NCBI GenBank assembly: GCA_032718565.1
Contig: JAVGVS010000024.1
Location: forward strand, 1,806,452-1,870,451
Length of the DNA stretch: 64,000 nt
Direction: 5' to 3'
Source of the DNA: Distichodus sexfasciatus
Taxonomy: Eukaryota > Chordata > Actinopteri > Characiformes > Distichodontidae
Of this stretch, positions 51,266 to 61,639 are shown in pieces; the stretch's first letter is position 1, and every line of letters starts with the position of its first letter. The translations under genes and the position numbers were made by a program. The notes under the pieces are model-generated. The model worked only from the letters and a program-made list of their open reading frames with translations. It had not been told where the DNA came from and searched no databases.

Positions 51266-51679
51266 ACGGTGGCTCCCTACTTCCCTACATAGTGCACTAC
51301 ACACAATCTGGTTCTGTTTACTATGACAGAAAGACACTGTGAAGATGTTGCGTGATTATAAAGCAAGAAAATTAAAGATCGCGGTAGCCTGGAGCGATCA
51401 GGCTATGATAAGTGAATGTTTCATTAGTGCACAAATAAGAAAAAAAAATGCGTTCAAACTAAATCCAGAGCTTTCAGGACACACAGAGAGCACTGTAAAG
51501 TCTATTGAACTTAAGTTGTATTATTGGTATATGCTTCTTTCAGGCGCTTGAAAGTCATATCTTCTTATAGAAGAAGGAATCAATATTAATATGATTCAAA
51601 ATGAATATGAAGATTCCCAGTGGAATCCACAGATGTACTGTTTACATCCACACATGTACCATAGATCTGTTCTATTCTA

Positions 51680-51980
51680 AATGTAAGTATACTTAGGTGC
51701 GAGCCCTTACTTTTAGCCTACATGTAGCATTCTTATTTAACTTCCTATAGTAATTCAGTATATTTCTGCATACTATCTTAAGAAAGTAAACATGCGAAAT
51801 ATATGTTGGGAGTACTACATCAAGTCAAAAAAGAATACGCTCTACTAAAAGTATTAAAGGATCAAATTAAGGATATGCACCTTTTAAGTATGCAGTCCTA
51901 CAAAGCAAGTATACTTAAAGTTAATATAAGACCGATATTCTTTACTAATTGCTTGAAGCCAGGTATACTTAAGTTAAACT
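51680..51980. repeat. AAGTATACTT-rich segment in the slbp to hnRNP L-like interval
   Basis: It has several AAGTATACTT palindromes (near 51,686, 51,908 and 51,963) in AT-rich DNA. It resembles the interior of the MITE at 55,445 but has no clear termini. Confidence 0.4.
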
Positions 51981-52278
51981 GTGTTTAATAAGCACATAAG
52001 AAGTTATCTGAGACGTACACAAATTTTTCGTGTCGAAGAAAAGAAGTGTAGTAATAGCACGCCTGAATATACTTCTTTTATTCAAGGCTGCTCCTACTGT
52101 ACTTCACTACGTGCTGCGCTTAAGACAAATCACTCACCCATTCACTCAATTAACATTTCTTGGCATGTGGCAAAACTGTCCAACACATACCCCATTTATT
52201 TTCTACACCACTATCAAACGACCACCACATTACCCAGTTCGTTATTCAGGCATCGTAGGACGCGTCACATCATATAAA

Positions 52279-52292
52279 TGACGTTGCGTCAT
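52279..52292. promoter_or_regulatory. Paired CRE-like half sites upstream of the first hnRNP L-like gene
   Basis: TGACGTTGCGTCAT is a near-palindrome of two CRE/ATF-type half sites (TGACG and CGTCA), 168 bases before the chosen ATG. A comparable pair stands before the second copy. The function is inferred from the motif only. Confidence 0.3.
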
Positions 52293-52459
52293 AATCCACG
52301 ACACTCATGGCCATCTTAATGCTGTCATTCGTGCTCGTCTTTTCTAAACAAAGCTCTTTAAAGACTCGTATAACGTCTGTCAGTGGGTGTTACAGTTGTT
52401 CAAAGGATACATTTTTTCCTCAAATTTAGCCACATGTCGCTTCTAAAAACCCGAAAAGT

Positions 52460-55313
52460 ATGAGTCAGGAAAATTCAGAGGAGGCTGAAAGCAACGCGCT
52501 GATTTTTACATTTCTGGCACCCACCTACCCCATAACCACGGTAAAACATTTACTTTAGAATGTCTACAATGCCGTTAATTCGCTTTATTTTATTTATTCA
52601 AACATTGTTTTGTAGTTGGTGGCTTTCCCCTTTATACCATGATATTGCAATGACTGTGGCAGGGGTTAGAATGATAGATGAATGAGTTGTCTATAAAATA
52701 CATAGGCTACTGTTGTTGTTGTTGTTCATTATCAATTTTAAAGTAATTCATAATGGTTTAAAAATGACTGATAACTGCATTGATGTCTGCTATCACTTAC
52801 TGTCACATGGCTAACTTGTAATAAGTTGGTAAAATTAGTGATTATTTTGCTAGAAGTTATTGAGACTCACAAAGTGTATCCATATCAATTTCTAAAATGA
52901 AAAAGAAATCACTACAGTAGTGAGGGGAACACCCTACCATTACGCCACCAATCAACTGATGTAGATGTCTCCCATTCTGTACAAATTTTATTGTATATCA
53001 TCAACATTACTATCAGTTTGAATTATCTTATAGACTGTGTTAACAAAATTGCTAGTAAAGTAAAAATCCCTTCAAAAAACAACTGATAAATGTGACAAGA
53101 ACATTTGAAGAAAATTGTAAAGCAGCCTCATGAGATTTCCTTAGCCTTTTAATCACCTTGCACATGTTTGCACCTTAATTGATTATTGATGTAATTATTT
53201 TATTAATTGATCAATCAACAACTTGTGAGTTAATTGCTTTGTGATCTCCCCAAAGGATATTATGCACAACTTGTGTCAAGACTGTGGCACCGTTTTGAGG
53301 ATTATCATCATCAGGAACACAAACGTACAGGCCATAGTGGAATATCCTTTACTAACAGGCACCTATGCTTAATTTCTTAATACCTTCACAAATTAACCAG
53401 GCCTAAAATGTCTCTTTCTGACTAGATTAAAAAGGGAAATCACTACCATGTTGTGAATATTGAACAAATAGTATTTAATTAGGTTCTGTTTTCTTCATAT
53501 GGGATTTTCTTAACTCTTCCTCACATTTGATTCTGTCACAAGTGCCAGAAAAGCAAAAGGGTGGTTCAGTGATGATTCTGCAATACCCGGCCACTGCATT
53601 CTCTCAATTGAGTTTTCTAAGGTTGATAATATCCACCCACTTTCAGTGTTGCTTCTCTCTGCTGCTGGAAGTTCATAATGTGATGATGTATACTGTACAG
53701 AAAATACAATGGATATAAAGGTCCATTTTTGATATGTCAATATAGGCGACATACTCTTCCAATTCTCTGCAGGAAACTCCACTCAAAATTTGGAAAAATG
53801 ACCAGTTTACACATGATTTTACAAATCCAAATCCAGAATACACTGCAGAGAAACTCTCACCCGTTATGTTGGTGGAGGGCCTTAACCCCAGCAAGGTCAA
53901 TGCTGACCGGCTCTTCAATCTCCTTTGTCTTTATGGCAATGTTGAAAAAGTGAGTAAGAAATCTATGAATATGGAAAACTTGTAAAGTACAGTTCTGTCT
54001 CTTTTCTTACAAACGTACATACACACAATTAAAACAGGTGTTAACTTTAAAAAGCCTATGTTTATGTGTGTATTTCCTATAGGTTAAGTTGCTGAAGAGC
54101 AAGCCAGGTACGGCTTATGTGGAAATGGGAGACTCTTACTCAGTTGAAAGAGTAATTACTCACCTCAACAATGCTGTGCTCTTTGGTCAAATACTTAGCA
54201 TCAGGTAATACTAGTTGAAAACTAGTGCATATCCTGGCCTGTTGACCCAGTGATGAGGTATTTTAACCATGTTAATGCAAGGATGCTCTATAATACATTT
54301 TCAATTTAATGTCCTTTTTTTATCTTTCATTGTTTAGTGCATCAAAGGACCACAATGTATATCCCAGTCGCCCATTTGAGCTGGTGGACGGCACCAGCAG
54401 CTATAAAACTTTCCACAGAAGCCGAAATAACCGATTCACCACACCAGAGCAGGCAGCCAAAAATCACATCGTAAAACCCAGCAAAGTGCTGTACTTCTTC
54501 ACTGCCCAGCCTAACATATCAAACAAAAGCTTCAATCAGGTAAACAGCTTTGCTCTGTATATGTGTGTATCCGTATTTCCCTAGGTTTGTATATGAATGC
54601 AGATGCTTTTTATCTAAATATCATCATTGCAGATCTTCAATTTCAGTTTATTTAGGCTAGTTACTTTGCAGATTGCAAAGAGAGAAATATGACTTTTTTG
54701 ATGTTGTTTTTTTTAATGGCATTATATTTTATTACATTAGGTATATATGAAAATCTGATCACTTCTAATGTGTTTTGAAACATGTTATTGCTTGTTTTCT
54801 GCAGATCTTCAATGAACTGTCAATTAAACCTGCAGGCAAAATGAAATTTTATCAAAAAAGTAAGTGTTTGGGTGTGTGTGTGTGTGAGAGAGAGATTTTA
54901 TTCTATTTTTTATGGATGAGACAAATCTCAGTACTGTTTCATTACTATTTTGATCCAATCAATGTCACTTTCAGTGTTGACTTCCGTAAAGTTTCTTATA
55001 TTGTGCTTTGTGCTGTCTACCATATGTTCATTAGTTGTGGGTGTTTTAGGGACTCCCGGAAAGAAGATCACATTTGGGTTTCTGGAATGGGACACCCTAG
55101 AAGACTCTATGGAAGCACTCGCAACAATGAACAATTACAAAATGGAAAATCCTAGTACATATTTTTATATTCATCTTAATATCAATGCACAGCTAATTGT
55201 TGGAATGTGCTTTTTGCTACTTCTTAATTCTCGATTTTTCCTTTCTTATAGGTGGGACGCACCCGTTCACAATAAATCTGGCCTTCTCCAGCAGCGAAAC
55301 CATATCACTATGA
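52460..55313 (+). CDS. hnRNP L/LL-like RNA-binding protein with RRM2-RRM4 only, 9 exons
   Basis: Family: hnRNP L and HNRNPLL are nuclear RRM proteins that bind CA-rich RNA and regulate splicing. Exons: 52460-52540, 53256-53341, 53525-53621, 53773-53949, 54083-54204, 54338-54539, 54805-54859, 55050-55154, 55252-55313. The total is 987 bases, 328 residues, with every phase consistent. Regions: RRM2 at about 13-90 (ALIFTFLAPTYPITT, then VEFDSV), RRM3 at about 117-190 (VMLVEGLNPSKVNADRLFN, LCLYGNVEK), linker FELVDGTSSYKTF, RNNRFTTPEQAAKN, RRM4 at about 238-325 (KVLYFFTAQPNI, NPSGTHPFTINLAFS). The N-terminal region and RRM1 of full-length hnRNP L are absent, and the Gly/Pro-rich linker between RRM2 and RRM3 is almost gone. 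Intron 2 is a U12-type AT-AC intron. Features are shared with both HNRNPL and HNRNPLL (GTA-VEMGD resembles LL), so I do not choose. Multiple introns rule out a retrocopy. Whether it is expressed is unknown. Confidence 0.85.
52709..52724 (+). repeat. (TTG)n microsatellite
   Basis: Five TTG units in intron 1 of the first hnRNP L-like gene. Confidence 0.65.
53342..53524 (+). other. U12-type AT-AC intron in the first hnRNP L-like gene
   Basis: The donor is ATATCCTTT, an exact minor-class AT-AC donor. The branch motif TTCTTAAC lies with its branch A at 53,513, 11 bases from the terminal AC (CCTCAC). Removing exactly this intron joins GTGGA to ATTTGATTCTGTC and restores VEFDSV, the conserved hnRNP L sequence. 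No GT-AG choice here gives that frame. Confidence 0.85.
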
Positions 55314-55444
55314 TGTCAAATATTGTAAATAAATCAAATCAAATAAAAACATAATTTACTGCTACTTATGGTGCATTCAACCATTTTTATATCTAACGCT
55401 ACTCATAATTTCAAAGGTACTTTTAGATTTAAAGCTAAAATATC

Positions 55445-55814
55445 CCTTAGCAAAAAGTAGTATACTTGAAGTTCATTATATTAAGTATGCTTGAGTATAA
55501 GTATAAGTATAGCAAGTATACTACGGACCATGTACCTTGTAGTGTACTAGAGAGTATACTAATTCAATACTTCTTCGGACTAAATTGTAACATTTTTAAG
55601 TTTATAAAAGTATACTTCAAGTATACTTTATAAGGTCATTTTAAGATTACAAATTAGACTTTAGTAGACAAGTCAAGTCAAGTATACTTCACTATACTAT
55701 TCTTAAGCATATAAAATATAGTATATAAAAAGTAAACTTCAAGTATACTGCCTCAGTTTTAGTATATAATAAGTATACTCGTAGTACACTTGAATAAACT
55801 ACTTTTTGCTAAGG
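55445..55814. mobile_element. MITE between the two hnRNP L-like copies, rich in AGTATACT
   Basis: CCTTAGCAAAAAGTAGT is mirrored by ACTACTTTTTGCTAAGG. The interior is filled with the palindrome AAGTATACTT and close variants. No coding frame is present. Confidence 0.7.
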
Positions 55815-55923
55815 TATATTTTTATTTTAACACTTGATACTGTGTGATAGCAAGCTGCACTCTTTAAACACTGATGTGTTTTGAAACGTTATTGCGGTAA
55901 ATCGACTGATTTCAGACCCTTGC

Positions 55924-55944
55924 GTGCGTCATCGATAACGTCAC
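55924..55944. promoter_or_regulatory. Paired CRE-like half sites upstream of the second hnRNP L-like copy
   Basis: GCGTCATCGATAACGTCAC carries CGTCA twice, 85-105 bases before the ATG at 56,029. This is similar to the arrangement before the first copy and suggests that the promoter was duplicated together with the gene. Confidence 0.28.
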
Positions 55945-56339
55945 AATATTAGTGTAAATTTACTACTGACTTCTCACTGTTTCAAGTGTGATTTACATTT
56001 TCGTAGGACACATTTTGTTCATAAAAACATGCCCGTCTTGTTCATGAAAAACATCAGCCTTGAACATTCCAAAGACTCTCCAGGCAACGTGTTGCTGTTC
56101 TCATTCTTAGCCCCAATCAACCCCATCACCACGGTAAATAAAAACGCACAGCACACCTTTGAATTTTTGATTTTGAATCTAAATGATAAAACAAAGCCGA
56201 TGTTGTGCAAGCAAGTTAAATCGCTTTGTTTAAAAAAAAAATCATTTATGCAACGTAATCAAATTTACCCTACAAATAGATTACGTACTGAATGAATTTT
56301 ATTCAAGAGGCTGTTGTTGGGGCGATTTTAGTATCTGAC

Positions 56340-56475
56340 CTTTAGGGGTGCTCACCCCACTAGTGCTGACAGGGGCTCTTGGGTTGGTTTAGTCCAGATT
56401 TTTTGGAAGATCTTTTGGAAAGGGCTTACCAACCCAAGAGCCTCTGTCAGCACTGTGGGGCGAGCACCCCTAAAG
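56340..56475. repeat. Long inverted repeat in intron 1 of the second hnRNP L-like copy
   Basis: Arms 56,340-56,387 and 56,429-56,475 pair over about 47 bases with a 41-base loop. One arm begins CTTTAGGGGTGCTCACCCC and the other ends GGGGCGAGCACCCCTAAAG. It is probably a small fold-back element. Confidence 0.75.
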
Positions 56476-57990
56476 ATTATTAGCAGCAAACCGTCTTAAA
56501 ATTGGGTTGGTGGGCTAGGTGTAATGAGCCTACTGTAACGTTGCCCACTGGGCACAAAAATGGTCTCCGTAATAAATGGGATTAAGTTCGTTTTTTTAAA
56601 TTGTACACAGGAACCACAACTATTTCACAACAGTCTTCATTTATTCAATCTCTAAAAAGCAATTTTGGTAAATCCATGGTTTGAGAACTGGCTACCTCGT
56701 AATTATTTTTCAGGGAGTGCTGAGTTAAAATTAAGGGGTGCTTAAGCATCCCCAAAAATAGCCTAAAATCACCACTGATTATTAGTCATTTGATTTTTCT
56801 ATTATGGTAAAGGTTGACACCCTGACTGTGGTTAGCAATTTAGCGACTTTTCTCACCAGTCCAACCTGCACAAGCTATGAAAGAACAGTTAGGCAGGAGG
56901 GCCTTTTAATAATCGGAAACTTAAAAGAAATGACTGACAGTACACGCCTCCCTTGGTTCTACAAGACACATTTTACCCATTGTTTTTTGCAGGTTCATTT
57001 ATCATGAAGTGATCATGAAGAATATTATGTAAATAGTATTTGTATCTGAGTACCTGTGTTGATTATGTGCAATATGTTATAATTTGCCCAAATGTAGTGT
57101 TTGGTAAAACTTAACTGAGTCAAGTTATCAAGTTACAGTTACTTAATTGCACATTAATAACTGATCTCTCTAAAAGACAGTGGCAGATATCATCTGGTGC
57201 AAGATTTTACTTAAAAAACACTTTTTATCATTCAGTTGTCCTTAAGCAGCATAAAAAGATTTTACATCATAAAAAGGTTCTCCAGGGCACTAATGACAAA
57301 CCAGTTTTTGTTTAGAGTGTAGTTAGGGTCTCCATCTCCGGAACAGTGAAAATCAAACATAAAAAATGTAAATGGAAACTGTTAACTATAAATTTTAGGA
57401 GGGATATTAAACTTTCTCAAATATGTAACTGCTAAAACAGCACAAGTGTGCAAATAATCTTATGTCAATTTATGCCAGATGATGAAGTGTACCGTTATTG
57501 TAGTCTTAATCTCATTAATATCACTTACAGTTTACCCAAGAATTTTGACAGACTGTGTAAAAACCTATGGAACGAAACAAAAAAAGCATCTGTGATATTC
57601 AGCACAAACCCTCATTAACAGTCTTGTAGACTTTCTGTGGTTTCTCTTTTAGTGGGCGGTCACCATGTAGCCTACTAGCATACTCTTGTCTATAATATTT
57701 TGACATATATATTTATAACATATTTTGAATCTTACACATTATTTAATATATTCATTGATTTATTGCATTATAAATGCATCATAGTTTAATATAATTTTCA
57801 GGTTTAATTAATTTATTACATAGTTAATCATTTATGAATTGGTTTATCAAATGCTCTTCCAACAAATTGTGAATTGATTTGTCATCTAAATACATTTCAT
57901 GCAGGACATGCTGTATGACCTGTGCAAAGACTGCGGCCCTGTGTTGAGGATTGTCATCTTCAGGAACATAGGTGTGCAGGCCATGGTGGA

Positions 57991-58183
57991 ATATCCTTTA
58001 CTAAAAGCAAATTTCACTATTGTTTATCATCACCTGGACATGTCTAATATATAGGTCTGCTCTGCAAATTGTGAAACATCCCTGAAGTCTGACATGGGCA
58101 AATAATGGTACATTTATAAACATGGACTGAATTATATTTAGTTGAGTTTGTCTTTGTATATGATTTTCTTAACTCCTCCTTAC
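57991..58183 (+). other. U12-type AT-AC intron in the second hnRNP L-like copy
   Basis: It has the same codon position and donor ATATCCTTT as in the upstream copy. Branch motif TTCTTAAC has its A at 58,172, 11 bases before the terminal AC (CCTTAC). Splicing restores VEFDSVQSAKKAK. The minor-class signals survive although the 3' half of this copy has decayed. Confidence 0.82.
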
Positions 58184-59170
58184 ATTTGATTCAGTCCAAA
58201 GTGCTAAGAAAGCAAAAGAGTCTCTAAGAGGTGATGTACTACCTGGTCACTGCATTCTCTCAATCGAGTATGCCAAGGTTGGTCACCTTTATGTCCTGCA
58301 GATTTTGCCTCCACATCAAATTTCTGTTGGCTCCTGAATATGACTTAATGCTGGATTGTAAACAGCTGTGTTCAGGATTTTTATATTCTTGTCTCTCTGC
58401 AGAAATCTCAACTAAAGGTTTGGAGGAATTACCAGCTCACTTGGGATTATACCAATCAGAGTATGAACAATAAATCTCTTTGTCCCTTGTGTAAAATACT
58501 ATATTACAAATCAGTTGTGTTGACATTGCAACCTTAAATAGGAAAGAAAGTCTTACTGGACACATGTATTTGGGCATATCTTAACTTTTTTTTCCACAAT
58601 GTTTTGTGTATCTCCAGGTGGTCAGCAGGGTCTCAACTCTCTCAATGCCAAGACTGGCAGGGACCGTCTTGCTTATTCTAAAGCACAGCGACGAGTAAAC
58701 CTACGGGCATCAGTTCTGCTGCCTGTCCACTATACACTGCTGAGACATATTCAGAAAGATCTATGTTGACTGTCTTTTCAAGCCTCTTGCAGCTACGGCA
58801 ATATTGAAGAAGACAATAAGCCTTACTTCTGTGTGTAATGGAAAGGATTCTCATTTTAGTGACATGTCTTATTTAATTACAAGTGTCAGTGACTTATTTT
58901 ATCATATTACATTTCCAAAGTTATTTTTTCCACTTGGATGTTTGTTACATTCAGTAATACAGCTATAAAATATGAATGTTTCTGAAGTAATTAAGTAGAT
59001 ATTTGAATGATTCCTAAACAACTTTTTTTTCCCTCTAGTTTTGAATTTGCTACATACTCTTGTTTCTCTCAAAGATGATATGAAGGTGGTAGGAATTTAC
59101 ATTGGTTGGTAAATCTTTTCAGCATATTTTAATAAATGTGCCGTGTACTTGTTCATTAATAACTGTGCCA

Positions 59171-59265
59171 CAGAGACTCAGGATTACATTTGGTTTTTGA
59201 AACAGGAAACTGTAGATAACCAACACCTTTGCCACAATAAATTACAACATGGTAGAGAGTAACAC
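59171..59265 (+). pseudogene. Relic RRM4 exon of the second hnRNP L-like copy
   Basis: This segment aligns by eye to the eighth exon of the upstream copy (55050-55154). It shares ACTC, then ATTACATTTGG against ATCACATTTGG, then TTTTTGAAAC, and near the end GCCACAATAAATTACAACATGG against GCAACAATG-ACAATTACAAAATGG. It carries deletions and in-frame stops, so it cannot be translated as RRM4. It shows that the duplicated unit once reached at least to the penultimate exon. Confidence 0.55.
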
Positions 59266-59499
59266 AGTTTAGGTTTATATTCAGTCAGTACACAGCTTGC
59301 AAATTTATAGTATTTCTAATATGTAAAAAAGGTACCATGTTGAAATTTAACAAATACCCTAAAGTGACAAATCCATTTTCTAGTCATATATCAAAGTTTA
59401 CAACTCATTCAGTGAGTACAAAAAAGAACTATGAACTCAAAAATAACATTGCTTAAGTCTGATCAAACCCAAATTACTTAGTTTCAATTTCTTTGGGCA

Positions 59500-61629
59500 A
59501 TTCTCACGAGGAATCTTCATTCTGAAGAATCACTACTTTCCTGCAAGGAGAGACAAATGTTACTTTTCCATTCACACTGTCAGAATGACAACTTATGAAT
59601 GTAGCAGGTCTTCTTGTCAGGTTTTTTGAAGACCAAAACATCAGAAACCTGTGCCAGCCCTGCATATGCTGTCCCAAGGTTTACAAAACATCACAACAAA
59701 AAGGTAGTTTCTATCATGATGGTATCAACTTGGGAATGAAGTTAAAAAAGGAAGATGAGGGTTACCAAGTCTTGTTCTTGCAGCTCCAAATGCAATCCGC
59801 CTGTGGTGGAGAATTGAGGTAACGATTAGAAAAATCCCACAGAAGCTCAGCATGCTGGTCAAAGTTTGAATAAATCATTTTAGCTAGTTGGTTGCCAAGT
59901 CAATAGAATGGTCTTACCATACTCAAAGCACATGGGAGAACATCACAGAAGAGCACGTCCTTCTGTAAAAGGAGAGTAAATCAGCGCAAAGCTTCTGGTC
60001 TAAACACAGCAGACAAGGTAAATGTTAGCTTTGTTTCCCCCCCCCTATAGCAAATCAATCACTGCTAGGTGCAGTTAAGTAGTAAAAGGCTGAGCAGTCA
60101 TGCAAGTTTGATTTATGCACACAAACAGCCACTCCACTTACAGTTCTGGACAAAATAAGGTAGCATTTACCCTTTAAGTAGGCCTTGACTATAGGCTGTA
60201 CATACTGTTTAACAGTAGTTTTTGCATTGCAGAATATCTTGTCACAACATGTGTAACATCACAACTTACACAATAGCACTCAAGTTTTCTAGTCTGATTA
60301 TTTGCACAGGTTAAGACTTACCAAAGGCCCTTACAGTCCAACTTGGCTGAACGCATAATGCGAGATCACCTCCTAAAACGGAAAACACTTATCAAAAATT
60401 CAACTTAAGGAATAAAACTGCACTGTGGGTGATCATTTAAAAAGGTGTTTGCCCCCAGACTAGGGCTGCACCCACATTATGAGGGAACAGCCCACTCTCA
60501 GAGGGACAAGATCCACCACAGCAAGCATCAGGACACCACTAAAACAGCGAGTCCCGAGCCAAAGCCAAACGGAGGATCTGTCTGTTCCAGCAGAGTAACA
60601 CTGATCCAGACATGGTTCAGGCCTGAACAGCTGACTACCGCTGGGGGAGAGGAGTCCCCTTGCCAGTGCAAAAGAGTTACTCACCTATGCAGAACAGGGT
60701 GGCAAAATTCCCACAAGCGGGTCACTTCATTTCAGCCTGGATGAAGTCTGACCGATTTCTGTTGAGGAAAAAGAAATTCATATTAGATCAAGGCTGACTA
60801 GGCTTTCTTAGAAGGGTCAGGTCATCCCAAAACAAATCTGAATGGGTCTTCTTGTTCTAATAATACGTGATCACGTAAAAACTTTACACCAAACTTTTCT
60901 GGAGACATCAGCATGTCTTTAGAGAAGTATATAGAATCTGTTAGCCTGTAAACGATTTCAGGAAAGCGATGAAACTCCAAATTAATTTATGCCTCACATG
61001 TGAATGAGCGAGTGCTTCCAGGTCTGCTGATTTGGGAATTCTGGGCCAGAATTCTAGTTTTTACATAGTTACAAATTCGCGGTTTTACCTGCCGACTCTC
61101 ACATTTTCAAAAAGGGACAAACCGCTTCTGTGAACGACTTTGCATTTTTTCAGCCATTTATCTCTCAAAATAAAGTTTTACACAGGGATTTAAAAAACGA
61201 GAGGCAAAACTGGCGGTTAAAAAAAACAAAAACAAAAAAAACCGACCGCTTAACCTTAACCAACAAAATGCATTTTAAAGGAGGAAACTTTAAATACTAA
61301 ATAAGAACACCGGGTACAGAAACTTACATAAACACAATGTTATTTATAACCGATAAATATGAATTGATCAAATTTGGCCTAGACACCTGGTCATTCCATT
61401 GCACGTGCACGTTCGTACTCGGCCACGCGGAACGAAGGCGAAAGCGGTACAATGGCAACTTTCGCGTTGTTATGGTTTGTTTTCACACATTACACGCTTT
61501 ACACAATTCAGCACAAATAAAGCCACTAACTCACCGTTTCTCTAGTTCGAGGCCCATTATTCTTGCAAACGCTTCCGCTGCACCACATGCTCCCGGCGCG
61601 TCCTCGTTCCAAAGAGAGAAAGAAGAAAG
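59500..61629 (-). ncRNA. Candidate spliced noncoding transcript, snoRNA-host-gene-like
   Basis: Minus-strand exons with good GT-AG borders: 61629-61535, 60758-60685, 60372-60322, 59962-59918, 59800-59766, and a last exon starting at 59540. They are 35-95 bases long and have no shared open frame: exon 1 could start MGLELEKR but stops in exon 2. The inferred start lies in a pyrimidine tract (CTTTCTTCTTTCTCTCTTT, minus strand) just after AATATAAG, like the 5'TOP starts of snoRNA host genes and ribosomal-protein genes. Tiny exons plus a TOP start are the SNHG/GAS5 pattern. I found no canonical box C/D RNA in most introns, so the class is inferred. The alternative is an unrelated lncRNA. Confidence 0.4.
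59610..59703 (-). ncRNA. Candidate box C/D snoRNA in the last intron of the noncoding transcript
   Basis: On the minus strand, an 8-base terminal stem (CTTTTTGT with ACAAGAAG, one U-G pair) encloses box C-like TGTGATGT and box D CTGA at 59,620-59,617. An internal C'-like CTGATGT is also present. At 94 bases it is within the range for C/D RNAs. Box C departs from RTGATGA at its last base, and I do not recognise the guide sequence. Confidence 0.33.
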
Positions 61630-61639
61630 TCGCGCGTGA

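Larger units (their letters stand above)
56029..58769 (+). pseudogene. Second, truncated hnRNP L-like tandem copy (RRM2 readable, RRM3 frameshifted)
   Basis: A tandem paralogue of the gene just upstream. Readable exons: 56029-56133 (MPVLFMKNISLEH, then LLFSFLAPINPITT), 57905-57990, 58184-58277, 58403-58460, 58618-58769. Joined, they give an open frame of 164 residues holding one RRM2 (DMLYDLCKDCGPVLRIVIF, VQAMVEFDSVQSAKKAKESL, WDYTNQS). It then runs through SGQQGLNS, which resembles the start of the hnRNP L linker, into a stop. Just past that stop, another frame reads VDCLFKPL and YGNIEE, which is decayed RRM3. A further relic matching the RRM4 exon lies at 59,171-59,265. The U12-type intron is kept. 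It could be a dying pseudogene or a young gene for a single-RRM protein. The intact N-terminal half and clean splice sites leave both open. Confidence 0.65.

Noticed and set aside
51339..51551. 70-codon frame just upstream of slbp (MKMLRDYKARKLKI)
   Set aside because: Lysine-rich chance frame in AT-rich DNA, with no splice partner and no resemblance.
53342..53398. Read-through of the second hnRNP L-like exon to an early stop
   Set aside because: The exon would end YPLLTGTYA with a stop, but the minor-class intron signals explain the junction and restore the family sequence.
60440..60700. U17 or U3 snoRNA in the host-gene intron
   Set aside because: I compared it from memory with the conserved U17 and U3 boxes and found none of them.
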